A stretch of 64,000 nucleotides of DNA from Janthinobacterium sp. LM6 (GTDB lineage Bacteria > Pseudomonadota > Gammaproteobacteria > Burkholderiales > Burkholderiaceae_D), in NCBI RefSeq assembly GCF_002002885.1, contig NZ_CP019510.1, positions 806,001 through 870,000 of the forward strand, in the 5' to 3' direction. The notes under the pieces were generated by a model, which saw only the letters and a list, made by a program, of their open reading frames with translations, made no database searches and was not told the DNA's origin. Both the position numbers and the translations under genes were made by a program. Below, piece after piece: positions 55,498-62,299 of the stretch (positions are counted from its first letter, which is position 1; the number at the start of each line of letters is the position of its first letter).

Positions 55498-56454
55498 ATG
55501 CCGCCTTTCTTCCTTCCCAAGACCTTGCTCAGTATTGCGCTGGCCGCCATGGCGCTGCCGTTGACGGCGCATGCCGCCACGCCCGCCATCGATCCCCTGA
55601 CGCAGCCGATCGCCTCGCCGTATGCGGCGCAGTGGAACCGCCCGCAGCAGCCGGCACGCATTCACGGCGACACGTATTACGTGGGCGTGGGCGGCTTGAG
55701 CGTGGTGCTGGTCGACACGCGCGAAGGCTTGATCCTGATCGATGGCGCATTGCCGCAATCGGTGGCCGCCATCAAGGAACATATCCTCGAACTGGGCTTT
55801 CGCCTGCAAGACATCAAGTTCATCCTGAGTACGGAAGCGCATTTCGATCATTCGGGCGGCATCGCCGCCCTGGCCCGCGACAGCGGCGCGCAAGTGATCG
55901 CCAGCCCACTGGGCGCGGAAGCGCTGCGCGCGGGAGCGGTGCTCGCCGCAGATCCGCAAGCAGGCGAAATCGATCCCATGCCGGCCGTGGAAAACGTGCG
56001 CGAGATCGCCGATGGCGAAACCCTGCAACTGGGCGACGTGACCATCACGGCGCGCCATACGCCTGGCCATACTCCGGGCAGCACCAGCTGGACCTGGGTG
56101 TCGTGCGAGGATGCGGAGCGCCAGGAATGCCTGAACGTGGTGTTTGGCGCGAGCCTCACGCCGGTGGCGGCCGACGATTTTCACTACCTGGCCGATGAAC
56201 GCCATGCGGACCTGACGCCGGCCTTCCGCCGCGTCATGCAGGACTTCGCCAAACTGCCGTGCGACATCCTGATCTCGGCCCACCCTGACCACTCGGACGG
56301 CGACCGCAAGCTGACGCAACTGCTGGAAGGCGTCACCCCGAATCCCTTCATCGATGCGCAGGCGTGCAGCCACTACGCTGCCAAAAATGAAGCCAAGCTC
56401 GACGCCCGCATCGCCAAGGAAAAAGCCATGGCTGGCGGGACTGAGACAAAATAA
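55498..56454 (+). CDS. Subclass B3-like metallo-beta-lactamase with an unusual zinc-site residue
   Basis: A 318-aa secreted MBL-fold protein. A signal peptide ends around AHA-AT near residue 24. The order of motifs matches B3 beta-lactamases: STEAHFDHSGG (normally HxHxDH), HTPGHTPGS with the third metal His, and ISAHPDHSD with the last His. The first ligand position, usually His116, is Glu here. B3 variants with Glu at this position (SIE-1 type) are known and have hydrolytic activity. Related MBL-fold enzymes can act on other substrates, so a true beta-lactamase is likely but not certain. It lies between the two phosphoesterases. Confidence 0.83.
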   Translation: MPPFFLPKTLLSIALAAMALPLTAHAATPAIDPLTQPIASPYAAQWNRPQQPARIHGDTYYVGVGGLSVVLVDTREGLILIDGALPQSVAAIKEHILELGFRLQDIKFILSTEAHFDHSGGIAALARDSGAQVIASPLGAEALRAGAVLAADPQAGEIDPMPAVENVREIADGETLQLGDVTITARHTPGHTPGSTSWTWVSCEDAERQECLNVVFGASLTPVAADDFHYLADERHADLTPAFRRVMQDFAKLPCDILISAHPDHSDGDRKLTQLLEGVTPNPFIDAQACSHYAAKNEAKLDARIAKEKAMAGGTETK

Positions 56455-56484
56455 CAACGTTGGTGCCTGCGCCATGAAAAGCGG

Positions 56485-56513
56485 TTGACGCACTGCAGCA
56501 TACGGCGCAGAAT
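56485..56513 (+). promoter_or_regulatory. Candidate sigma-70 promoter of the small leader unit
   Basis: TTGACG at 56485-56490 and CAGAAT at 56508-56513 are separated by 17 bases. Both are good partial matches to -35 and -10 consensus. Transcription would begin near 56520 and enter the 12-codon ORF and terminator region. Confidence 0.55.
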
Positions 56514-56557
56514 CAGCGTCCGCAGTGCAGATTAACCAGATAAAGGAAAGGAAACCC

Positions 56558-56596
56558 ATGTTCGAGCAGGCTGGCAGCAAATTGTACGACCACTAG
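56558..56596 (+). CDS. Possible 12-residue leader peptide
   Basis: An ATG with a strong purine-rich upstream site (AAAGGAAAGGAAA) opens a 12-codon frame, MFEQAGSKLYDH, ending in TAG. It is followed by two hairpins and an intrinsic terminator, then by a small-protein gene. The good ribosome-binding site is the main evidence. It could be a real leader, or a chance frame in a small RNA. Confidence 0.4.
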   Translation: MFEQAGSKLYDH

Positions 56597-56656
56597 CCCC
56601 GCGCATGACGCTCGGGGCCATCGGCAGCATTGCCGATCCCGAGCCGGTGTCCTTCA

Positions 56657-56688
56657 AACCCCGGTGAGGAAACTCGCCGGGGTTTTTT
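56657..56688 (+). terminator. Strong intrinsic terminator within the leader unit
   Basis: AACCCCGGTGAG and CTCGCCGGGGTT form a 12-bp stem (one G-T pair) closed by a GAAA tetraloop, followed by T residues. It lies 30 bases before the small basic-protein gene and after the 12-codon ORF. Confidence 0.9.
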
Positions 56689-56719
56689 GTTTTGGACGAC
56701 CGGATTGAAAGGAAATACC

Positions 56720-56893
56720 ATGAAAATCAAAGTGAAAGCCACGTCCAAGCCGCGCAATCCGCTGGTGGCCGCCGCCAGGCTGCGCGGCGGGGCCGGCGCG
56801 CACCAGTCGGAAGCGTCGCCGCGCGCGGCGCGCCGGGCCGGCAAGCACCGCCTGCAGCAATGGCTGGCGGGCCGCCTCAAAGCTGACGATTAG
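56720..56893 (+). CDS. Small basic protein of 57 residues
   Basis: A 57-aa, Arg/Lys-rich protein. The segment SKPRNPLVAAARLRGGAGAHQSEASPRAARRAGKHRLQQ resembles a recurring pattern in short Burkholderiales proteins (RNPLV-AA-R-AG-H-S), which I recall only in general form. AAAGGAAA precedes the ATG. It lies directly after the terminator and its stop overlaps the phosphoesterase copy B stop by three bases on the opposite strand. High basic charge suggests nucleic-acid binding; the function is unknown. Confidence 0.62.
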   Translation: MKIKVKATSKPRNPLVAAARLRGGAGAHQSEASPRAARRAGKHRLQQWLAGRLKADD

Positions 56894-57693
56894 CGGGCCG
56901 GCAGCTCGACGACGTAGTTCGGATCAAAAGCGGGATTTTGCGGCGCGCCGCCGCGCGTCTTGTAGCCGCAGGGGTTAGCTACGACGCGGCACTGGCCGAT
57001 GCGGTAGTCGCGCGAAGCGTGGATGTGGCCATGCACCCACAGGTTCGCCTGCGTGGCCAGCTCGTCGAGGCGCGAGGCATAGGCGGGCGAGCACCCTTCG
57101 CTGGCGTAGGCATCGTCGACCGAGAGCAGCGACGGCGCCATGTGGCTGATGACCACGGTGCTGCCGTTGAAAGGCTGCGCCAGTTCGCGCGCCAGCCAGG
57201 CTTTGTGCTGCGCGTGGAACATGGCCGTGTCGGCCGCGCGCAGCTTGCGAAAGCCCATGCTGGCCAGGCGGATGCGCTTGTAATCGTTCATGACGGCTTC
57301 CGCGTCGCGCATGGCCGCCTGGCGCGTATCGTCGCCCAGCAGGCGGAAATCCGTCCACAGGGTGGCGCCCAGGAAGCGCACGGCGTTGCCTGCCTGGTCG
57401 GCGATGACGTGCGTGCCGCAGTCGAGGAAGTGCACGTTATCCGTGGCGGCGCAGGCGCTGCGCAGCTCCTGGCGCACCTTGTCGAGGTGGTGGCCATAGC
57501 CTTCGTGGTTGCCGTGCACGTACAGCACCGGCAGGCCCGCGAATGTGCTGGCGGCCCAGGCGACGGCGCGGGCGCCCGTGTCGATGTCGCCGGCCAGGAT
57601 GACGGCATCGGGGCAGCTGAGCGCAAGGTCGCCCTGCGGCGCTTCGTCGCGCCACAGCTCATGGTGCAGGTCCGACAGGATCAATAAACGCAT
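56890..57693 (-). CDS. Calcineurin-like metallophosphoesterase, copy B
   Basis: A 267-aa phosphoesterase and close paralogue of the protein encoded at 54555-55358. The same motifs occur: LSDLHHE, LAGDIDTG, YVHGNHEGYGH, VVISHMAPS and VHGHIHAS; the end VANPCGYKTRGGAPQNPAFDPNYVVEL matches the other copy. Identical length and orientation suggest tandem duplication with genes now between them. All metal ligands are intact, so both are probably active. Its 3-prime end meets the small basic-protein gene with overlapping stop codons. Confidence 0.88.
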   Translation of the reverse strand: MRLLILSDLHHELWRDEAPQGDLALSCPDAVILAGDIDTGARAVAWAASTFAGLPVLYVHGNHEGYGHHLDKVRQELRSACAATDNVHFLDCGTHVIADQAGNAVRFLGATLWTDFRLLGDDTRQAAMRDAEAVMNDYKRIRLASMGFRKLRAADTAMFHAQHKAWLARELAQPFNGSTVVISHMAPSLLSVDDAYASEGCSPAYASRLDELATQANLWVHGHIHASRDYRIGQCRVVANPCGYKTRGGAPQNPAFDPNYVVELPAR

Positions 57694-57739
57694 GCGGCAT
57701 CCAGGCGATGGGAGGGTACGCCATCGTACCTGAAAACCC

Positions 57740-58645
57740 TCACTCTTCCTCCAGTGCGGCGAAGCCGTGCGCCAGGTAGTCGAGCAGCGCGCGCACGGCC
57801 GGCAGCAGGCCGCGCCGCGACGGGAAGACGGCGTGGATGATTTCGCGCTGCGGCCGCCACTGCTCCATCAGCGGCAGCAGGCTGCCATCGGCGACCTGCT
57901 CGGTGATCATCATGGTCGGCAGCTGCACCACGCCGACGCCGGCCACGGCCGCGTCGCGCAGGGTCAGCATGTCGCCCGTGACGAAGCGCGGCACGTGGCG
58001 CAGCTGGGCGCGCGCGCCGTCCGGGCCATGCAAATCCCACTGGTAGTGCTGTTGCGGCATGCCCAGGGCCAGGCTGGGCCAGTCGGCCAGGTCGGCTGGC
58101 GCCTGCGGCACGGGGGCGCCGGCAAACAGCAGCGGACTGCCCACCATGCACTGGCTGCGCTCTGCCAGCACGCGCAGCACCAGGTCGCTGTCGGGCAGCG
58201 GCGGCGGGCGCACGCGGATGGCCACGTCGATGCCTTCGGCCACCAGGTCGACGCGGCGGTTGTTCGCTTCCAGCAGCAGCGTGACCTGCGGATGCTCGCG
58301 CATGAAGCCGGCCAGCATGGGCGCGACCAGGGAATGCAGCAGGGCGATGGGGCAGGACAGGCGCACCGTGCCGCGCGGCGCGGCCCGCGTCAGTTCGATC
58401 GCTTCCTGCGCCGCCTCCGCTTCCACCAGCATGGCCTTGCAATGTTCATAAAACGTCTGGCCCACGTCGGTGACGGAAAAATGCCGCGTCGTGCGCTGCA
58501 GCAGGCGCGCGCCGAGGCGCTCTTCGAGCAGCGCGATGCGCCGGCTCAGCTTGGATTTCGGCAGGCCCAGCGCGCGTCCGGCCGGCGCGAAGCCGCCATG
58601 GTCGACCACCTGCACAAAGTAATACAAGTCATTCAGGTCCTGCAT
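57740..58645 (-). CDS. LysR-family regulator, divergent from a pirin gene
   Basis: A 301-aa LysR-type regulator. The N-terminal winged helix-turn-helix is LNDLYYFVQVVDHGGFAPAGRALGLPKSKLSRRIALLEERLGARLLQRTTRHFSVT, and a co-inducer domain follows (VRLSCPIALLHSLVAPMLAGFMREHPQVTLLLEANNRRVDLVAEGIDVAIRVRP). Members of this DNA-binding type often activate quinone- or electrophile-responsive pirin and reductase genes. It is divergent from the pirin gene across 119 bases that include a palindrome, as expected for self- and target regulation. Confidence 0.9.
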   Translation of the reverse strand: MQDLNDLYYFVQVVDHGGFAPAGRALGLPKSKLSRRIALLEERLGARLLQRTTRHFSVTDVGQTFYEHCKAMLVEAEAAQEAIELTRAAPRGTVRLSCPIALLHSLVAPMLAGFMREHPQVTLLLEANNRRVDLVAEGIDVAIRVRPPPLPDSDLVLRVLAERSQCMVGSPLLFAGAPVPQAPADLADWPSLALGMPQQHYQWDLHGPDGARAQLRHVPRFVTGDMLTLRDAAVAGVGVVQLPTMMITEQVADGSLLPLMEQWRPQREIIHAVFPSRRGLLPAVRALLDYLAHGFAALEEE

Positions 58646-58659
58646 GCCGCCTCCTTGAT

Positions 58660-58677
58660 CGTTCTATTTTTAGAACG
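58660..58677. promoter_or_regulatory. Inverted repeat between the LysR and pirin genes
   Basis: CGTTCTA and TAGAACG form a 7-bp inverted repeat around TTTT. It lies 15 bases upstream of the LysR gene start. The position and symmetry fit a LysR binding site. Confidence 0.6.
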
Positions 58678-58764
58678 CTGATGGCCTATTTTACCGTCTA
58701 CCGCCTTCATCGTTGCAAGCGTATTCTGTCTCCATCGTAATGCAAACCCCAACAGGAGATCGAG

Positions 58765-59631
58765 ATGAACACAGTCACAGGTATTTACAGCGCACCCCGC
58801 CAGCACTGGGTCGGCGACGGTTTCCCCGTGCGCTCGATGTTTTCATATAACGGCCATGGCAAGCAGCTGAGCCCATTCCTGCTGCTCGACTATGCCGGTC
58901 CAGCCGAGTTTGCGCCCGGCACCCGTCCGCCCGGCGTCGGCTCGCACCCGCACCGCGGCTTTGAAACGGTGACCATCGTCTACAAGGGCGAAGTGGCGCA
59001 CCGCGATTCGACGGGCCAGGGCGGCGTGATCGGCCCCGGTGACGTGCAATGGATGACGGCCGGCGCCGGCATCCTGCATGAAGAATTTCACTCGCCTGCC
59101 TTCACGCAGTCGGGCGGCACCCTGGAAATGGTGCAGCTGTGGGTGAACCTGCCGGCGAAAAACAAGATGACGGCGCCCGGCTACCAGGCCATCACCAGCG
59201 ACACGATTCCCGTCGTGGCGCTGCCGGACGATGCCGGTTCCGTGCGCGTGATCGCCGGCGACTTCGATGGTCAGCATGGCCCGGCCCGCACGTTTTCGCC
59301 GATGCAGGTGTGGGACCTGCGCCTGGCCCAGGGCAAGCTGACGGAGCTGCCCGTCACGCCAGGCTGGAGCACGGCGCTGATCGTCCTGCACGGCACGCTG
59401 CTGGTCAACGGCGAGAGCGTGGTGCGCGAAGCGCAGATGGCGCTGTTCGGGCGCGATGGCGACAGCATCAGCATCGAAGCGAACAGCGACGCCGTGGTGC
59501 TGCTGCTGAGCGGCGAGCCGATCGACGAGCCCATCGTCGGCCACGGGCCCTTCGTCATGAACAGCGAAGCGGAAATCGTGCAGGCGTTCGAGGATTTCAA
59601 CAGCGGCCGCTTCGCCCGCATTGAGAAGTAA
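58765..59631 (+). CDS. Pirin family protein
   Basis: A 288-aa bicupin of the pirin family. Metal ligands are in [23 protein letters not shown] and ILHEEFHSP, typical of pirins (His-His-His-Glu). Pirins can have quercetinase-like dioxygenase activity or act as redox-sensitive regulators. AGGAGATCG precedes the ATG. It reads away from a LysR gene, which probably controls it, and is followed by a terminator and a cysteine hydrolase gene. Confidence 0.92.
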   Translation: MNTVTGIYSAPRQHWVGDGFPVRSMFSYNGHGKQLSPFLLLDYAGPAEFAPGTRPPGVGSHPHRGFETVTIVYKGEVAHRDSTGQGGVIGPGDVQWMTAGAGILHEEFHSPAFTQSGGTLEMVQLWVNLPAKNKMTAPGYQAITSDTIPVVALPDDAGSVRVIAGDFDGQHGPARTFSPMQVWDLRLAQGKLTELPVTPGWSTALIVLHGTLLVNGESVVREAQMALFGRDGDSISIEANSDAVVLLLSGEPIDEPIVGHGPFVMNSEAEIVQAFEDFNSGRFARIEK

Positions 59632-59643
59632 TTTGTGCAGTAC

Positions 59644-59672
59644 CCATGCCACATCCCGCGGCATGGTTTTTT
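59644..59672 (+). terminator. Intrinsic terminator after the pirin gene
   Basis: CCATGCC at 59644-59650 pairs with GGCATGG at 59660-59666 and is followed by TTTTTT. Only 12 bases separate it from the next start codon, so it may work as an attenuator for the hydrolase gene. Confidence 0.85.
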
Positions 59673-59684
59673 GAGGAGACCACC

Positions 59685-60386
59685 ATGAGCACCCCCGCCA
59701 ACTTCCAAGGTTTGCCACCGATGATCGATCCCGACGACGCCGTCATGCTGCTGATCGACCACCAGAGCGGCTTGTTCCAGCTGGTGCGCGACATCGAGCA
59801 GCACGTGCTGCGCGGCCACGTCACGGCGCTGGCCAAGCTGTCGCGCCTGGCCAACATGCCGACGTTTACCACCGCTTCCGTGCCTGACGGTCCGAACGGC
59901 CCCCTGATCCCGGAAATCCACCATTTCAACCCGGAAGCCGTCTACATCCCGCGCACGGGCCAGATCAATGCCTGGGACAATCCGGCCTGGGTCGAAGCCA
60001 TCGAAAAGACTGGCCGCAAGACCCTGCTGATCGCCGGCACGCTCACCAGCGTGTGCATGGCCTTCCCCACCATCAGCGCGCTGGCGGCCGGCTACAAGGT
60101 GTTTGCCATCATCGACGCCTCGGGCAACTGGTCGAAGATGGCCACCGACATCACCATGGCGCGCGTGACGCAGGCGGGCGCCGTGCCGATCGACACGTAT
60201 GCCGTGCTGGCTGAAGTGATGAGCACCTGGAACCGCGCCGACGCGATGGAATTTGCCGCCATCATGACGGACCACATCGTGCCGCCGTACCGCGCGCTGA
60301 TCGAAAGCTACGACAAGGCGCAGGGCGTGCAAAAGAATGGCCGTGAAACGAAGCTGGAAATCCTCGAAGCGGCCAGCCAGGTCTGA
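59685..60386 (+). CDS. Isochorismatase-like cysteine hydrolase (YcaC type)
   Basis: A 233-aa protein of the isochorismatase superfamily. The first catalytic segment is [18 protein letters not shown] with Asp, and the nucleophilic Cys is in [19 protein letters not shown]. The pattern resembles YcaC-like hydrolases, which cleave amides or ureido groups; the substrate is unknown. GAGGAG before the ATG at 59685 is strong. It follows the pirin terminator and may be partly co-expressed with pirin, since pirin and YcaC-like genes often stand together. Confidence 0.88.
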   Translation: MSTPANFQGLPPMIDPDDAVMLLIDHQSGLFQLVRDIEQHVLRGHVTALAKLSRLANMPTFTTASVPDGPNGPLIPEIHHFNPEAVYIPRTGQINAWDNPAWVEAIEKTGRKTLLIAGTLTSVCMAFPTISALAAGYKVFAIIDASGNWSKMATDITMARVTQAGAVPIDTYAVLAEVMSTWNRADAMEFAAIMTDHIVPPYRALIESYDKAQGVQKNGRETKLEILEAASQV

Positions 60387-60392
60387 CCGCGG

Positions 60393-61154
60393 CTACGGCG
60401 CTTCGTAGCTGCTGCGTATCGCCGCCAGCACGCCGCGCTGTTCCAGGCGCGTGATGGCGGCGTTCAGGCGCGCCAGGTCGTCGGCGCTGGTCGTGCGCGC
60501 ATTGAGCATCAGGTGCACGGGGGCGCGCAGGATGAGGAAGGGCAGGGTGTTCAAGGCAACGCCCTGCAGGCGCGCTTCGTGGCGCACGGCCAGCACGTCG
60601 CCAAGCAGCAGGTCGGCGCGGCCCGCATCGAGCATGCGCACGCCTTGCTGGAAGCCGCCGAACGCATTCAGGCGGCCGGCCTTTTCCAGCGCCGGCCGGG
60701 CCGCCGCGTACTGCGCGCCATACCAGCCCACCTTGGGCGCCAGCAAGGTCGAGTTGCCGCGCATGAGCTGCGCGAAACTGGCGATCTGGCGGTGGCTGGC
60801 GGGCGCGCCGGATTTGCTGAAGATACCCACGGCTTCGTCGCGATACGAGAGGGAAAAGCGCGCATAGGAATGGCGTTCCGGCGTCTCGGACGCGGCCAGC
60901 ATCAGGTCCAGCCCCCCTTTCTGGAACAGCAGCTGGCGCCGCGCGGTGGGCAGTTCCGGCAAGGTAACCAGGGTGCACCGGGCTTCCTTGAAAATGGCTT
61001 GCAGCAATTCCAGATCCAGGCCCGTAAAGCGGCCCCGGGCATCGCGGTAGATATATGGCGGCCACTGTTCCAGCGCCATCGTCATGCGGCAAGCCACGGC
61101 GGGCAGGGCAGTTATGCCGAGCATTGCCGCAAACAGGAGATGGCGCATGCGCAT
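60393..61154 (-). CDS. Family 3 periplasmic substrate-binding protein
   Basis: A 253-aa periplasmic binding protein of the amino-acid (SBP_bac_3) type. A signal peptide ends around VAC-R near residue 22. The family pattern is WPPYIYRDARGRFTGLDLELLQAIFKEARC and LMLAASETPERHSYARFSLSYRDEAVGIF. No ABC permease or ATPase gene is adjacent, so it may serve a distant transporter or act as a sensor. Two starts six bases apart (MRMRHLL and MRHLL) are possible. It converges with the cysteine hydrolase gene. Confidence 0.83.
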   Translation of the reverse strand: MRMRHLLFAAMLGITALPAVACRMTMALEQWPPYIYRDARGRFTGLDLELLQAIFKEARCTLVTLPELPTARRQLLFQKGGLDLMLAASETPERHSYARFSLSYRDEAVGIFSKSGAPASHRQIASFAQLMRGNSTLLAPKVGWYGAQYAAARPALEKAGRLNAFGGFQQGVRMLDAGRADLLLGDVLAVRHEARLQGVALNTLPFLILRAPVHLMLNARTTSADDLARLNAAITRLEQRGVLAAIRSSYEAP

Positions 61155-61376
61155 GTGGAGGTTTCCCGGAGTTTCAACTTGATATTCAATTTGCCAGAAT
61201 GGCCGCGGAAGTCAAGGGCTGAGGCTGCGGAAGGCGGGCCTGGTTCGCATTTCCTCGATGTTTGCGCGGTTTTTGCCGCTTTCCCCCATGGAAATCGCCT
61301 CCGGCCCGGAGAACACCGTGCAGTGTAATCGGCTATAGTGGCGCGGTGCCACCACTGCCCCGCAAAGGAAGACCGC

Positions 61377-61967
61377 TTGACTGCCCCGCTCGAGATCGCC
61401 GCCAATGTACTGATGACTGCCTCCATCATCCTGGCCGGACGCAATAATATTCATTCCTGGTGGATCGGCATGGTCGGCTGCGTGCTGTTTGCCGTGCTGT
61501 TTTTCCAGGTCAACCTGTACGCCGACGTGATGCTGCAACTGTTTTTCATCGTCACCTGCGTCATCGGCTGGCTGCAATGGCGGCGTGGCGCCGGCGGCAA
61601 GCCGTTGCCGATCACGCGCACGGGCTGGCGCAGCCTGGCGTGGGTGGTGCCGGCCGGCATCGCCTCCGTGGTGATCTACGGCATGCTGCTGCACCGCTTT
61701 ACGAATGCCTACGCGCCGTTCATCGATTCAGCAGTGTTGGTATTTAGCATCATCGCGCAATTCCTGCTGATGAGCCGGCGCATCGAAACCTGGGCTTTCT
61801 GGCTGCTGGTCAACACCGTGGCCGTGCCGCTGTACTACAGCCGCGGCCTGCACCTGACGGCCGTGCTGTATGCGGCTTACTGGGTCAATGCCGTGATTTC
61901 CTGGTACTGGTGGGGTGTGCAGGCGCGCCGCGCGGCGCAGGCGCCAGTGGCGCATGCCGATGCCTGA
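61377..61967 (+). CDS. pnuC: PnuC-family vitamin/nucleoside transporter
   Basis: A 196-aa integral membrane protein of the PnuC family (SemiSWEET-like fold), with seven to eight hydrophobic segments. The central motif WWIGMVGCVLFAVLFFQVNLYADVMLQLFFIVTCVIGWLQW is diagnostic. Classical PnuC imports nicotinamide riboside; variants carry thiamine (PnuT) or riboflavin (PnuX). The start is a TTG at 61377 after AAGGAAG; the longer frame from 61338 has no ribosome-binding site. A TonB receptor gene follows after 332 bases, so a vitamin outer-membrane uptake route is possible. No TPP or FMN riboswitch is recognisable upstream. Confidence 0.85.
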   Translation: MTAPLEIAANVLMTASIILAGRNNIHSWWIGMVGCVLFAVLFFQVNLYADVMLQLFFIVTCVIGWLQWRRGAGGKPLPITRTGWRSLAWVVPAGIASVVIYGMLLHRFTNAYAPFIDSAVLVFSIIAQFLLMSRRIETWAFWLLVNTVAVPLYYSRGLHLTAVLYAAYWVNAVISWYWWGVQARRAAQAPVAHADA

Positions 61968-62036
61968 ATGTTGTCAAACGACAAGTCCTTAGATTCAAAT
62001 CGTATATACAATCAATTTTTAATTCGTTCACGCGAT

Positions 62037-62083
62037 AAAGACACCGGGATATAGTGGCCTTTCCCCGCTTACCGGTGTCTTTT
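62037..62083 (+). terminator. Long hairpin terminator after pnuC
   Basis: AAAGACACCGG at 62037-62047 pairs perfectly with CCGGTGTCTTT at 62072-62082 over a 24-base loop, and TTTAT follows. It lies 70 bases after pnuC. It also directly precedes a 35-codon frame. Confidence 0.75.
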
Positions 62084-62191
62084 ATGTTGCGTTCTACCCC
62101 TTCTGCCAGTTTTTACGCTACTTGTCATCAGCTGACCATGCAATGCATGGCGCAGTGGATGCCGATGCGTGCCCGTCCACGCATCCCCTAA
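62084..62191 (+). CDS. Possible 35-residue leader ORF before the TonB receptor
   Basis: The frame MLRSTPSASFYATCHQLTMQ... has six Met in 35 residues and His, Cys and Trp; it ends in RPRIP. It starts at the base of the hairpin at 62037-62083, which would hide its ribosome-binding site. No homology is recognised, and a chance frame is quite possible. It occupies about a third of the 332-base interval. Confidence 0.3.
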   Translation: MLRSTPSASFYATCHQLTMQCMAQWMPMRARPRIP

Positions 62192-62254
62192 GTCACTCCA
62201 TCCATTTCGTTGTCGTTTGCCCGCTGGCCCACCCGGTCCGCGTGCCCCTGCTCG

Positions 62255-62276
62255 GCCTTTTTTATCGGAAAAAGGC
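62255..62276. repeat. A/T-armed hairpin close to the receptor start
   Basis: GCCTTTTT at 62255-62262 and AAAAAGGC at 62269-62276 form an 8-bp stem with a 6-base loop, 23 bases before the receptor ATG. It resembles a terminator or attenuator without a separate T tract. Confidence 0.65.
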
Positions 62277-62299
62277 TGCAATCCCAATAAGAGGAAACC

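Noticed and set aside
61155..61376. Possible TPP or FMN riboswitch before pnuC
   Set aside because: I looked for the TPP core (CTGAGA and the paired later elements) and FMN core segments and found neither.
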